Source: DASQDN01 sp963844855 (GTDB lineage Bacteria; Acidobacteriota; Terriglobia; Bryobacterales; Bryobacteraceae). From it: 64,000 nt of DNA. The position numbers and the translations under genes were made by a program. Positions 18,577-28,882 of the stretch are shown here, in pieces (within the stretch, counting starts at the first letter, position 1; the number at the start of each line of letters is the position of its first letter). The notes under the pieces are model-generated. The model was not told the origin of the DNA, ran no database searches, and saw only the letters and a list, made by a program, of their open reading frames with translations. The stretch spans positions 1 to 64,000 of the forward strand of contig CAWJQP010000050.1 of NCBI GenBank assembly GCA_963844855.1, in the 5' to 3' direction.

Positions 18577-18984
18577 CTACGTTCGCGGATATCGGCCAAG
18601 TTGCTGAAGAATGCTGCGCCGCACTACTCGCTCCGCAGTGTTGAACCGGAGCAAGCGAATCGTAACCTCGCCAGTCGGACCAAGAGGCTGTATCACCGCG
18701 CCCTCAATCCGAAAATGCTCCTTCCATTCTTCGAGCCTCGGATTGAATAACCGAACCAACGCTCCTGACGAAGACAGTGACGAAAGATTGGCGCCTTTGA
18801 AACGATTGCAAACCATGCAGGCATATGCGAGGTTTTCGCCGATCGTTTGGCCACCATGCTGCCTGCTGACGATGTGATCCACCTCGTGAGTGAAAACCGC
18901 GTCGTCCTCATGAATCAAACAATACTCGCACCGCAAACCAGCACGCCGCATTACGGCGGCGCGCAACTCCGCAGGGATCTTCAA
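18577..18984 (-). CDS. HNH endonuclease
   Basis: 135 residues with a full HNH motif: CEYCLIHEDDAVFTHEVDHI, then VSRQHGGQTIGENLAYACMV and CNRFKG, giving paired CxxC zinc ligands, the catalytic His in DHI and the Asn. The C-terminal segment HFRIEGAVIQPLGPTGEVTI matches the standalone HNH family of cyanobacteria and Acidobacteriota. The start overlaps the upstream small gene by 4 bp, so they form a two-gene unit. Target unknown. Confidence 0.85.
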   Translation of the reverse strand: MKIPAELRAAVMRRAGLRCEYCLIHEDDAVFTHEVDHIVSRQHGGQTIGENLAYACMVCNRFKGANLSSLSSSGALVRLFNPRLEEWKEHFRIEGAVIQPLGPTGEVTIRLLRFNTAERVVRRSILQQLGRYPRT

Positions 18985-19238
18985 GTACGGTTTGCCAGGA
19001 TCAGTCGAGCTTTGGCTTTAGCCAACCCGAGAATGTGCTCAAGCTCCACGAACGCATTCAACTCGGCCGCTTCGTCCTCGGTTAGCTGCGACTCGCGTTC
19101 CCGTTCCATCAATTCGGTAACACGCTTTTGAACTTCAGCCGATGGGCGAAAATTAGCAACATCTTCCGACGTCGTTCCACTGGCGACAAAGTCCACCAGC
19201 TCCATGTAGACAGGTTCGCTCGCCTTCATCGTAGCCAC
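18981..19238 (-). CDS. Small partner protein of the HNH nuclease (antitoxin-like)
   Basis: 85 residues, acidic and helical: EPVYMELVDFVASGTTSEDV, then FRPSAEVQKRVTELMERE, then ELEHILGLAKAKARLILA. From memory, this type of protein often precedes the same HNH family with overlapping frames, as here. Size, charge and order (small gene first) resemble antitoxin-toxin pairs, but no activity is known. Confidence 0.6.
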   Translation of the reverse strand: MATMKASEPVYMELVDFVASGTTSEDVANFRPSAEVQKRVTELMERERESQLTEDEAAELNAFVELEHILGLAKAKARLILANRT

Positions 19239-19291
19239 TACCCCGAGTTTACCCTAAAGTCCGTGCAGGAAGATCGCTACTGCCGGCGCGG

Positions 19292-20176
19292 CTATCGGGC
19301 ACAGGACCGTCCGGCAATGATCGTATGCGCTTTTTTCAAGGTCCGTTCAACGTACTCATTCTGGCGCTTTTCGTTGCCTTTGTGACTCAGGTCGCGGCTC
19401 TGCAATGCCGCTCGTACTTGGGATTCGGAGCCACCGTGAGCGAGGGCGTAAATCGCATACGCCAGATCGATTCGGGTGCCGTCGCCGCCGTAAACCGGAT
19501 CGGACCGAAAGGTGTCGATGGTTCTCGTTGGCCCGTTAGCCTGGCCGCAGTGACCTTCGGATCGGGACAGTACCTGCCTGCGAGAGCGCTCTTCTTCCAA
19601 TCGCGCCTGAACATGCCGGACAAACGGGTCCCTCTCTCGGTACGCTGCTCCGGAAAACTCAAGCAGGCGAACAAATGGATACAGCCCGTTCTCAGCTTCA
19701 TATTTCCGCTTTCGATTCGTGAACGCGGAGAGCCGGCCGAAGTGCCGCCAGTCGGCGGCGCCTCGGTCCCCGCCGAACTTCTCGGCCAAAGCTCGCGCGG
19801 CTGCCGTCGATTCCGCTTGGGAAAGTACCCGGCCGTGGTTTAGCCATGCCTGGAAGTTGCCCGGCGATGTCTCGACAACAACGGCGGGCTGAAACCCTTC
19901 TGATTTCATGCGCTGAATTGCCGCACCGGTGAGGTCGTCAACAAGACTCAGATGGTGTTCGCCCTTCGGCCTGATGTAGATGTTCCGTCCTTGGCTGTTC
20001 TGGTGCTTTAGCCATCCGACGGACTTGAGCAGCGTTGCTTTATCCCAGGTTCTCGGAAGCATTTCCGGCTCGTTGGGTCCACCCTCGACAGCCGGTTTGT
20101 ACAGCCCCACCTCGAAGACTTCGACGCCCATGGCCTCGGCCTGCCGAGTCACAATGTTCAGCGTTATTTGATTCAT
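19292..20176 (-). CDS. RepB-type DNA primase
   Basis: About 294 residues from ATG 20176, preceded by an AGGAGGTAGC ribosome site. The core NIYIRPKGEHHLSLVDDLTG with AVVVETSPGNFQAWLNHG and RLSAFTNRKRKYE matches the RepB-like primase domain of plasmid and conjugative-element proteins. The longer ORF start at 20299 would cross the palindrome and promoter region, so ATG 20176 is preferred. It is divergent from trbB. No relaxase motif is seen. It may prime complementary-strand synthesis after transfer. Confidence 0.75.
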   Translation of the reverse strand: MNQITLNIVTRQAEAMGVEVFEVGLYKPAVEGGPNEPEMLPRTWDKATLLKSVGWLKHQNSQGRNIYIRPKGEHHLSLVDDLTGAAIQRMKSEGFQPAVVVETSPGNFQAWLNHGRVLSQAESTAAARALAEKFGGDRGAADWRHFGRLSAFTNRKRKYEAENGLYPFVRLLEFSGAAYRERDPFVRHVQARLEEERSRRQVLSRSEGHCGQANGPTRTIDTFRSDPVYGGDGTRIDLAYAIYALAHGGSESQVRAALQSRDLSHKGNEKRQNEYVERTLKKAHTIIAGRSCAR

Positions 20177-20201
20177 TTTCGCTACCTCCTGCGTTTTCCG
20201 G

Positions 20202-20228
20202 TTGACAAGCGCACCGAAGTACGATAAT
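20202..20228 (+). promoter_or_regulatory. Candidate promoter of the trb operon
   Basis: TTGACA at 20202-20207 and GATAAT at 20223-20228, spacing 15 bp (short). The -10 overlaps the perfect palindrome at 20227-20250, which suggests repression of the trb operon by a dimeric regulator. Confidence 0.45.
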
Positions 20229-20250
20229 GCTAGCTTGTACAAGCTAGCAT
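20227..20250. promoter_or_regulatory. 24-bp perfect palindrome, candidate operator
   Basis: The left half is ATGCTAGCTTGT and the right half its exact reverse complement, with centre CTTGTACAAG. It sits between divergent primase and trbB genes and reaches the first two bases of the trbB ATG. A CTTGTAC core also occurs upstream of the double-RHH gene at 30271-30277, which points to a shared regulator. Confidence 0.6.
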
Positions 20251-21295
20251 GAACAGTCAAGTGGCAAATGGGCGGTTGGTTCTGGAGTCTGCGGATCATC
20301 GCGCCCGGCTGGATGCGAAATTGCGCCGGGAGTTGGGGGAAGTGGTCCTGTCGGCGCTGGATGACCCGCGGACGGAGGACATTGTCCTCAATCCGGATGG
20401 CCGACTGTGGGTGAAACGGCAGGGAACTGGATTCCTATCAAACGGCGAGATGTACGCAGCTCAGGCTCAGGCCGCCATCGGGACCATCGCTGCGCAACGC
20501 GGGACAGTAGCGAACTACGACCGCCCGATTCTCGAAACCGAGTTGCCCATAGACGGTAGCCGGTTCGAAGGCATTGTGCCGCCGGTCGCCCGAAGGCCGA
20601 TCTTCGCCATTCGACTCCGACCGAGAAAGGTATTCACTCTCGAGGACTACGAGGCCGGGCAAATTCTAAGCTGCTCCGAAGATCCGCGGAACCAGCAGCG
20701 GCGTCGGCGTTGTTTTGCAGAGAGCGTTCGCGGGTTAAGCCATGGCGAGATTATCCGTGCCGCGGTTCGGGATCGGAAGAACATTCTGATTGTCGGCTCG
20801 ACCGGATCTGGAAAGACCACGCTGGTAAACGCAATCCTAGAGACCATCGCCCGATTGTCGCCATCGGACCGGGTCGTAACGATTGAGGACACGATGGAGC
20901 TACAGTGCCCGGTCGAGAACTACGTCGATCTACGCGCCGTTGCCGGTGTGAGCATGCTTGACTGTCTCCGGGCCTGTATGCGATTGAAGCCCACACGCAT
21001 CGTGGTGGGCGAGGTCCGCGGCGCCGAAGCGCACGTGATGCTCAAAAGCTGGAACACCGGCCATCCGGGAGGCGTGGCGACGATCCACGCGAATGACGCG
21101 CTCAGCGGGCTTGTGCGGCTGGAGAGTCTCGTGGCTGAGGCCACGGCGGCGTCTCAGCAAACACTTATCGCAGAGGCTGTCGATCTGGTGATTTTTATCG
21201 ACGAGGAATCGAACTTGGCAGCCGGCCGAAAGGTGCGCGAGCTGTTGGTAGTGACCGGGTACGAGAACGGCCGTTACCTGGTGGAGTATGTCTGA
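20249..21295 (+). CDS. trbB: TrbB, VirB11-like transfer ATPase
   Basis: Intact 348 residues. Walker A is IVGSTGSGKTTLVNAIL; the Asp box is VVTIEDTMELQCP; Walker B/His region is PTRIVVGEVRGAEAHVML then TGHPGGVATIHANDALSG. It is a hexameric cytoplasmic ATPase of the type IV secretion pore. The ATG at 20249 overlaps the palindrome and has no clear ribosome site, so an internal start or leaderless-like initiation is possible. First gene of trbBCDEJKLFGI. Confidence 0.92.
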   Translation: MNSQVANGRLVLESADHRARLDAKLRRELGEVVLSALDDPRTEDIVLNPDGRLWVKRQGTGFLSNGEMYAAQAQAAIGTIAAQRGTVANYDRPILETELPIDGSRFEGIVPPVARRPIFAIRLRPRKVFTLEDYEAGQILSCSEDPRNQQRRRRCFAESVRGLSHGEIIRAAVRDRKNILIVGSTGSGKTTLVNAILETIARLSPSDRVVTIEDTMELQCPVENYVDLRAVAGVSMLDCLRACMRLKPTRIVVGEVRGAEAHVMLKSWNTGHPGGVATIHANDALSGLVRLESLVAEATAASQQTLIAEAVDLVIFIDEESNLAAGRKVRELLVVTGYENGRYLVEYV

Positions 21296-21317
21296 CTGAA
21301 TCCCTTTGGAGGTACGA

Positions 21318-21638
21318 ATGAACTCAATCTTCAGGCGAACGATGCTGGCTCCGCTTCTGCTGTTGATAAGCCGGGCAGCGTGGGCAGGTGGCGGTGGTGG
21401 TGGCGGTCTTCCGTGGGAGACGCCCCTCAACACCGTTGCGCAATCGCTGACCGGGCCTGTCGCCCTTTCAATCTCGCTCATCGCTCTGATGGTGGCGGGC
21501 GGAACCCTCGTCTTCGGTGGTGAACTCAGCGAGTTCGCACGCCGGTCCTGCGTAGCTGTGCTGGCGATTGCCTTCCTGGTGCTCGGCGCGGGCTTCATGA
21601 CGAGCCTGTTCGGAGTAGGAGGAGCCACTGTGCTTTAG
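21318..21638 (+). CDS. trbC: TrbC, pilin subunit
   Basis: About 106 residues from ATG 21318, with TTTGGAGGTACG upstream. A signal peptide (RTMLAPLLLLISRAAWAGGG) precedes two membrane helices, as in the cyclised TrbC/VirB2 pilins. The TraF-like peptidase of this element is the probable processing enzyme. The glycine-rich segment after the signal peptide is unusual but in frame. Confidence 0.85.
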   Translation: MNSIFRRTMLAPLLLLISRAAWAGGGGGGGLPWETPLNTVAQSLTGPVALSISLIALMVAGGTLVFGGELSEFARRSCVAVLAIAFLVLGAGFMTSLFGVGGATVL

Positions 21639-21645
21639 GAGCTAT

Positions 21646-21957
21646 ATGGAAAAGCCGCGGGAGGTTGTCATTCACCAAAGCGCCAATCGGCCCCACTTGC
21701 TGCTTGGCGCAGATCGCGAACTCGTGCTCTTCGCCGCTCTACTCTCTGCGATGCTCATCTTCGCCCTCGTGACGTGGTGGGGCGTACTAACCGGCATCGC
21801 ACTTTGGTTCTTGTCCGTTGCGGTCCTCAGCCGCATGGGCAAGGCCGATCCCCTCCTGCGGCATGTCTATCTGCGTCACCTGCGATACCAGCCGTACTAT
21901 CCCGCGAAGAGCGCCGTGAGCAGCAGATCCACGGCGACGCCGCGAGGTTGGAGGTAG
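21646..21957 (+). CDS. trbD: TrbD, VirB3-like membrane protein
   Basis: About 103 residues. VVIHQSANRPHLLLGADREL is the typical TrbD N-terminus, followed by two membrane helices (LVLFAALLSAMLIFALVTWW; GIALWFLSVAVLSRMGKADP) and LLRHVYLRHLRYQPYYPAKS. The last residues may be altered by a frame change. trbE begins 4 bp later. Confidence 0.82.
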   Translation: MEKPREVVIHQSANRPHLLLGADRELVLFAALLSAMLIFALVTWWGVLTGIALWFLSVAVLSRMGKADPLLRHVYLRHLRYQPYYPAKSAVSSRSTATPRGWR

Positions 21958-21961
21958 CCAA

Positions 21962-24427
21962 ATGCAAATCACCGAGCACCGGACTGCGGTACGAGGTCTC
22001 GCCGATCTCTTGCTCTACGACTCGATGATCGACGACGGCATCCTCCTACTCCAGGACGGTGCTCTGATGGCGGCATGGAGTTTCCGAGGTCCTGACATGG
22101 CCTCCGCAACTCATGCCGAAATGGCTGCGCTCAGTGCAAGACTTAATACCGTTCTACGGCTGGGTGGCGGATGGATGGTGCAGTGCGATGCCATTCGGTC
22201 GCGTGCGCCGGGCATACCCCGACGTGGGCGCTTTCCCCGATGCGGTTACGACCCTTATCGACGAAGAGCGCCGCGAGCAGTTTATGGCGGAGGGTGTCCA
22301 TTTCGAGAGCGAGTATTTTCTTGCCCTGACCTACTTGCCGCCAGAGCAGACCGAGGAGCGGGTGAAAGGTTTCCTGTTCGATGGCCAGCGCGAGTTCAAA
22401 ACAGGCGCGCAGAAGGCGCTTGACTACTTCAAGAGCCGGATCGCATCATTTGAGGACCTGTTTGGTTCCCTTTTCCAGGTGCGCCGTCTCAGAGGAAAGC
22501 GGTTCGCCGACGAGTCTGGTTTTCCTCATGTCCATGATGATCTTCTTCGCTACGTACACCGATGCGTGACGATGCTTGACCACCCCTTGGCCTTGCCCGC
22601 TGTCCCAGCCTACCTAAACGATGTCGTAGGCGTCGCAAGATCTGGTTGGAGGAATCGCTCCGAAGATCGGAGCCAAGCACCTCCGGGTGATCGCCATTGA
22701 TGGCTTCCCCAGATTGAGCTTTCCCGGCATCTTAGGGGCGCTCGACAATCTCGCCATCGAATATCGGTGGCACACGCGAGCAATTCTTCTCGACCCGGAG
22801 GAGGCCCGCGGCCTTCTGGAAAAAACTCGCCGGAAGTGGCGATCGAAGGTTCGCGGCTGGAAGGACCAGCTACTCCGGACTGAGACGGGACCCGACGAAT
22901 CTGTACGCCCAGGAAATGGCAGCGGATGCTGAGGAGGCCATGAGCGTGGCCGCATCGGGAGATGTACAGTTCTGCCTGTACACGACTCTGATTCTCTGCT
23001 TTGATCGCAACGAGGCTCGACTGGACGAATCGGCTGCGACTTGTGGCGAAGACGGTTCAGAACCTCGGATTTCGCTTGCCGGGTCGAGTCAGTGAACGCG
23101 CTCGATGCCTGGCGCGGGAGTCTTCCCGGGTGACGGGTATCGCAACGCTCGACGTGTCATCCTTCACACGCTCAATCTCGCCGATATGATGCCAATCACG
23201 GCCGTTTGGGCTGGCTCGAAGAAGAATCCGTCTCCGTTGATGCCTAGGAATAGCCCGCCGCTGATGTATGCCGCGACAACCGGTGCGACGCCGTTCCGTG
23301 TCAACCTTCACGTCGGGCGATCTCGGCCATACCCTCATGGTTGGCCCGCCTGGCGCGGGCAAGTCCACATTCCTCGGCGCTCTCGCGGCGCAGTGGTTCC
23401 GATATCCGCGCGCCCAGGTGTTCGCGTTCGACAAGGGGTACTCGCTGCTGGCTCTGACGTCGGCCGCACAGGCGGGGAATTCTACGACATCGGCGGAGAA
23501 AAGACGCACTGGGCATTCTGTCCGCTGAAGGAGATCGACACGCCGTCCGATGTGGCGTGGGCCGTCGACTGGCTGGAGGGTCTTTGCACTTTGCAGGATT
23601 TCAAAGTTATGCCGCGAGAACGCAACGCGCTTGCCGACGCGGTTGTTCTGCTCCAGAACTCTCCGACTCGAACGTTGACCGAACTATCCGCAAACGTGCA
23701 AGACACCGAAATCCGCGAAGCGCTTCAGTACTACACGCTCGCTGGTGCAATGGGTCATCTTCTGGACGCTGACGAAGATATGCTCGGCAACGGCCGGTTC
23801 CTGACTTTTGAGACCGAGCACCTGATGAACCTAGGTGAGAAGGCCGTGGTTGCTGTCTTGCTGTACCTGTTCAGACGGATCGAAAAGCGCCTGGATGGCT
23901 CGCCGACACTGGTTCCGCTGGACGAAGCGTGGGTTTATCTCCGGCATCCGCTCTTTCGAGAGCGGGTGCGGGATTGGTTGAAGACTCTGCGGAAGCTCAA
24001 CGGCGCGGTCCTGCTTGCGACCCAGAATCTTTCGGACATCTTCAACAGCCCGATCCGTGACGTAGTGCTGGAATCCTGTCCCACTAAGATCCTGCTGCCT
24101 AATGCTGAGGCGGTCAATCCGGCATCGCGCCAGTTCTACGAATCAATCGGTCTGAACGAGCGGGAGATCGAGATGGTGCAGAAGAGCATTCCGAAGCGGC
24201 AGTATTACGTGGTCTCACCAATTGGCCGCCGGATGATCGCACTCGGCCTCGGCGGCGTTGCCCTCTCGTTTGTCGGTGTGAGTGGGCGAGAGGAGCGCCA
24301 GACGCTGGAGGACGTTATCGAACGGCATGGAGGCGACTGGCCGGCGGAATGGCTCCGAATGCGCGGCCTGCCGGACTGGGCCGACTACCTGGAAGAGAAG
24401 TTCGCAGAAAGCAGAGGTGTTTTATGA
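21962..24427 (+). CDS. trbE: TrbE, VirB4-like transfer ATPase, several frame breaks
   Basis: Largest ATPase of the mating pore, about 820 residues when restored. The N-terminus MQITEHRTAVRGLADLLLYD and VTWSF-type strand DGALMAAWSFRGPDM are clear. The Walker A MVGPPGAGKSTFLGALAAQW lies in one frame near 23340, and Walker B LVPLDEAWVYLRHP with LLATQNLSDIFNSPIRDVVL in another. The C-terminus ends KFAESRGVL. Breaks lie near 22195, 22650, 22950-23330 and 23470. The stop overlaps the trbJ start (ATGA). Confidence 0.87.
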
Positions 24428-25078
24428 ATCGCAGACGTCTTCTGATGCTGGCCGGTGCGTTCGGTCTTGCCGAGACTGAGCAGGGCGGGCGTAGTTGGCG
24501 GCATCGCTACGGAGTGGACCCAACTCGCCAATAATCTGCAGCTCGTTAACAAGTACATCCGGCAGGGTGAAGAGCTTCGGCAAAAGATCCTGATGGTCGC
24601 CGACATGGCGCGCAACACAGCCAATCTGCCGTTCCAGGTGTTTGGTCCCGTAATGGCCGACATCGGTCGTCTTGCCGGCGTTGTTCAGAATGGCCGCGCA
24701 CTCGCCTATTCGATGGCGAATCTGGATGCGGAGTTCCGCAACCGGTTTCGCGGATACCAGTACAACGCCCGCACATGGTTTCGAGACTATCGGGACTGGT
24801 CTCAAACCAGTCTCGATACGACACTTGGAACGCTCCGCGCCGCAGGTCTTCAGGGTGAGCAACTGGCGAGCGAGCAAGCGGTTCTCGATCAGCTGCGAGG
24901 CATGGCGCAGTCCAGCGATGGTCGAATGCGGGCGCTCCAAGTCAGCAATCAAATTATGGAGCAACAGGTTCAACAATTAATGAAGCTTCGGCAGCTCATT
25001 CTCGCGGACCTTCAAAGCAAGCAGGCCTACCAAGCTGCCCAGATCCAGAAGCAAGCTTCGGTAGGAGGCGGGGACTGA
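24424..25078 (+). CDS. trbJ: TrbJ, VirB5-like protein, one frame break
   Basis: Signal-like N-terminus MNRRRLLMLAGAFGLA, a frame break near 24475, then the conserved ATEWTQLANN-type segment (EWTQLANNLQLVNKYIRQGE). Long coiled helices follow (YQYNARTWFRDYRDWSQTSL; RALQVSNQIMEQQVQQLM), ending QKQASVGGGD. Periplasmic minor pilus component by family. Confidence 0.83.
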
Positions 25079-25146
25079 ACGATATTTTCAGTTCGGCGGA
25101 AGGACCGGAGATGGCAGGGGATTCCAAGCTGGCCGATGATGGAGGG

Positions 25147-25467
25147 ATGAAACTCACGTGCCTTCTGCTTTGTGTTTTGCTGGCGAGCTGTACGCAGGAG
25201 CGTCCCAGTGAGATCGTCAAGCGCGTTCAAGATGCCGGTGCCGGGAATGTTCGCTCCGCTTCTCAGGAGTCACTGGAGCAATGGTTCCGTCAGCATCGCG
25301 AAATCGCAAACGAGATCAAAGGGCGTTGCGCTCCTATTCAGCAGGGCGCTCCAGCCACTTGGGGCGACACAACGGAAGGACGCGTCTGCAAAGCTGCCAG
25401 TGTCGCGACCGCTCTCCAGTTCACTCCGCGCAAGGGGGATGGACGCGGCTTCGAAGCGGGCAAGTGA
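25147..25467 (+). CDS. trbK: TrbK-like entry-exclusion lipoprotein
   Basis: About 106 residues from ATG 25147: MKLTCLLLCVLLASCTQERP carries a lipoprotein signal with lipobox LLASC. It is followed by a small helical domain with three further cysteine-flanking segments (GRCAPIQQGAPATWGD, RVCKAASVATAL). The EexN/TrbK-type exclusion lipoproteins sit at this same place between trbJ and trbL. It should block redundant uptake of the same element. Confidence 0.75.
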   Translation: MKLTCLLLCVLLASCTQERPSEIVKRVQDAGAGNVRSASQESLEQWFRQHREIANEIKGRCAPIQQGAPATWGDTTEGRVCKAASVATALQFTPRKGDGRGFEAGK

Positions 25468-27003
25468 ATCTCCAGCGCTTCGGCAGTTGTGTTTGTCGGC
25501 AGCATTCCTTTTACTTTTCTTGCTCACGGCTGATTCAGCCGTTGCACAGACGTCGCCCAGCGCGATGCTGGATCAGTACCGCAGTGTGCGCAATACCTGG
25601 CTGACAACGGCGGCCGGTTATGCAAATCGACTGTTCGGTCTTCTTGCGTTGATAGAGTTTGCGTGGACCGGCGCAATACTCGTGCTGGAGCGAACCGATT
25701 TGCAGGGGTGGACCGCAGCTCTGATTCGCAAGATGATGTTCATCGGCGCTTTCTTTGCGCTATTGAACTTCGGGGCAGATTGGATTCCACGGATCATCGA
25801 GAGCTTCCAGATTGTTGGCCAATCTGCGTCCGGTCTCCCGTCCCTGGCGCCTACTGACGTTCTGGTCCGCGGGCTCAACATCGCGGGCAACCTTCTGAGC
25901 GGGGCCGCGAACTCGGGTTGGATGGGCAGTTTCGGAACGGCGCTCGCGCTCGTGTTTGCGGCGCTGCTCGCATTCTTGGCATTTCTCGGGCTGACAGTTC
26001 AGCTCGTCGTTACGCTCGTCGAGAGTTACCTCGTGGTAGGCGCAGGATTCATCTTTCTCGGTTTTGGCGGCTCGCGCTGGACTGCTCCGTACGTTGAGCG
26101 CTATATCGCGTTTGCGGTGTCCACGGGCGTCAAGGTGATGGTCCTCTATCTGCTGTTGGGTGCGGGAATGGCATTGACGAATACCTGGGAGACCGCGGCA
26201 ACGGCTGTCCCGGCCAGCGCTTCTCCTGCGGTAGATGCGCTCGACATTTCTGCCTCTGCCGTCATTCTGCTCATGATCTGCTGGAACGCTCCAAAGCTGG
26301 CTGCGAGTATGCTCGGCGGCTCTCCGTCGTTCACCGGCGGCGACGCAGTAAGCACTGCGGGTGGAGCTCGCGCAGGGTGCGTTGCTGGTCGGTGCGGCAG
26401 CGGCCGGAGGTGTCGCGCTCGGAGCCAAGATGCTTGCCGCAAAGGGTGGAGCGATGGCTGTGGGGCAGGCGGCTGGTATGGGCGCCGGCGGTGCGGCAGC
26501 GGGCGGTTCCGGTGGTGGGTCTGGATCACCCGGTTCACCGGGTGGAAGCAGTCCGTCCGGTGGCGGCGGGTCACCGACCCGGCGGCGGAAGCGGAGATGG
26601 ATCTGTCGGTTTGGGAGGTTCTAGCGGACAAGTATCCCCGCCGTCCGTCGCGAGTTCAGCTCAGCCAAGTGAGGGAGGCGCGACTGGTGAAACCATGAGT
26701 GCTGGCGCTCCTCAAGACAGCGGTTCTGGGAGCGGCTCAACGGCATCAGTTCAGAGCGTTGGGAGTGTGGCGTCGAATCGGGCCGCTGCGCCGGAAGTTC
26801 CGCGCCAAGTGAGCCCGCCTTCGAGCTCTGCGAATACGAAGAACGGACCGGGACGAATGGCTCAGGCGAGTGAGGCCACGAGCAGAGTATCGCGCAAGCT
26901 TGCGGTTGGCACTCAGTTCGTACGAATGGCTCGCTCTGCAATCCCGTCCGATCACGTACCCCATAGCGCACCGCCCGCGCTTCGTTCGGAAGGTGAAGAG
27001 TGA
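25439..27003 (+). CDS. trbL: TrbL, VirB6-like polytopic protein, frame breaks in C-terminus
   Basis: Starts MDAASKRASESPALRQLCLS (ATG 25439, overlapping trbK). At least six membrane helices follow, including LFGLLALIEFAWTGAILVLE, MFIGAFFALLNFGADW and LALVFAALLAFLAFLGL. The glycine- and serine-rich tail (LLVGAAAAGGVALGAKMLAA; GSGSTASVQSVGSVASNRAA) is split over three frames by breaks near 26365 and 26590. The end is at 27003. The inner-membrane channel of the pore. Confidence 0.85.
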
Positions 27004-27017
27004 CAAGGAGGACCGTC

Positions 27018-27758
27018 ATGGCTGCAGAAGCAGTTTCGCGGCTGGTTCCGCAGGATCTTCCGGAGATCGAAGCGGTTCACGAGACCGCCCCTAGAATGCC
27101 GAAACCGGAAACCAACTCGAATCCGTACCTCGCCGCACGACGTGAGTGGGACGAACGCTACGGCGATCTGATCACCCGCGCTAAGAATTGGAGGCTCGCT
27201 GCGTTTCTGGCGCTTGGAATCGCGGTCATCGAAACCGGCGGATTGATCGCTCTCTCTCTGCGATCAAAAGTGGTGCCGTTCGTTGTCGCGGTGGACAACC
27301 TCGGCCGGGTGGTCGCTTCGGGAACGGCGGACCAGGTATCCGCGGCCGACGACCGCCTCAAGCGTGCCGCGCTCGTCCAGTGGGTAAGTGACTGGCGGAC
27401 TGTCACCAGCGATGGCGTCGCTCAGAGAAAAGGAATCGACCGTGTGTATTCCATGGTCGGTCGCGGAACACCAGCGCAGGTTCAGGTGAGCGAGTATTAC
27501 CGCAACGATCCTCCGTACAAGCGTGCCCAGACACAGATGGTCAGTGTGGATGTGAAGGCAGTCTACTCGAGCAGCGACAAGACTTGGGAACTCGAGTGGG
27601 TTGAAGTGGCACGGGGCGTCACTGGCGACGTTCAGTCAGAGCAACGGTGGAAGGGCTCGTTCACCCTCGCGGTAAACCCGCCGTCGGATGAACGGCTCGC
27701 CAGAATGAATCCGCTCGGGTTGTACATCACCAATCTCAGTTGGTCAAAGGTGCTGTGA
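27018..27758 (+). CDS. trbF: TrbF, VirB8-like inner-membrane protein
   Basis: Intact, about 246 residues from ATG 27018 with AAGGAGGACC upstream. Cytoplasmic N-terminus with NPYLAARREWDERYGDL, one membrane helix (WRLAAFLALGIAVIETGGLI) and a periplasmic NTF2-like domain (ALVQWVSDWRTVTSDGVAQR; GLYITNLSWSKVL at the end). Assembly factor of the type IV pore. Confidence 0.9.
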   Translation: MAAEAVSRLVPQDLPEIEAVHETAPRMPKPETNSNPYLAARREWDERYGDLITRAKNWRLAAFLALGIAVIETGGLIALSLRSKVVPFVVAVDNLGRVVASGTADQVSAADDRLKRAALVQWVSDWRTVTSDGVAQRKGIDRVYSMVGRGTPAQVQVSEYYRNDPPYKRAQTQMVSVDVKAVYSSSDKTWELEWVEVARGVTGDVQSEQRWKGSFTLAVNPPSDERLARMNPLGLYITNLSWSKVL

Positions 27759-27768
27759 AAGGTTCAAT

Positions 27769-28882
27769 ATGAAGCTTAGATTTTTCAGGCTATGCACGGC
27801 GGTTCTTGCTATCGCTGTAGGGGAATCAGCAGCCCAAACGAAAGACATCAAGTCTGCGCCGGTTGAGGTAAAGCGGGTGCCGCCGTCGAAGCCGTCACCA
27901 AAGGAGTCCGTTCCAAACGTCGACAAGTACCCTTTCGGCCAGCTCATACAAACCCTAGGACCTGATCCAGCCGCTACACCTTCGCTCCCATCGTCATCTG
28001 CACCGGCTATCGCGCCGCCCTCCGACGTTCCCGCGGATTTCCGCCCGTCCAAGGACATTACGCTTCCGTCTGCCGCTCAGTCGGCCTTAAATGTTGCGAA
28101 AGGCTGGATGACGGAGAAGCAAGCGCCCGCGCCTGGCGCGGACGGACGCGTTCTGTACACATATGGCTCCGGCATGCCCACCGTCGTGTGCGCGCCGATG
28201 CGCGTTTGCGTTGTTGAACTCGAAACTGGCGAACGTCTCTCGGGCGAGCCACACGTGGGAGATTCAGTCCGGTGGGTCATTTCACCGGCTATGGCTGGGA
28301 GCGGTCGTCAGGAAACGCCAATGCTGGTGATCAAACCCAAGCAGGCCGGTCTCGACACGACTCTGCTCATCACGACAGACCGGAGGGCCTACTATCTTCG
28401 ACTCGTCTCGAAGCCCGATGACTACCTGGCTCGAGTGGCGTTCGCATACCCCGAAGAGGAGGTAAACCGCTGGAAGGCGCATTTGGTAGAACAGGAAGCT
28501 CGTCGCAAGGAGGAGTTCGAAGCCTCCCAGATCACCCCGGTTGAATCGATCGAAGCCTTGTATTTCGACTACCGCATAGTCGGCGGCGATCAGAACATGC
28601 GGCCAATACGCGTCGTTGATGACGGCAAGAAGACCTACTTGCAGATGACGCCGAATGCGTGCCGCGCGCGAGTTGCCTGCCTTGGTAATCGTGGGTCCGA
28701 AGGGGCCGGAAATGGTGAACTACCGCGTGAAGGGCGACATGTACATCGTGGATCGTCTGTTTGAGCGCGGCGCGCTGATCTTGGGTGCCGGGAAGCAAAG
28801 CCGTAAGGTCGAGATTGTGCGCGGCACATTTCGCGGCAAGCTCAAAGGTGATCCGTACGCGCAAGTGGAGGTGCGCCAGTGA
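27769..28882 (+). CDS. trbG: TrbG, VirB9-like outer-membrane component, one frame break
   Basis: Signal peptide MKLRFFRLCTAVLAIAVGESAAQ, a proline-rich linker, then the VirB9/CagX core (VLYTYGSGMPTVVCAPMRV; PMLVIKPKQAGLDTTLLITT; YYLRLVSKPDDY). After a frame break near 28655 it continues ALVIVGPKGPEMVNYRVKGD and YIVDRLFERGALILG. The stop overlaps the trbI start. Confidence 0.87.

Noticed and set aside
25172..26698. 508-codon trbL ORF start at 25172
   Set aside because: Its first ~90 codons overlap trbK out of frame; ATG 25439 followed by a signal-like helix is a better start.
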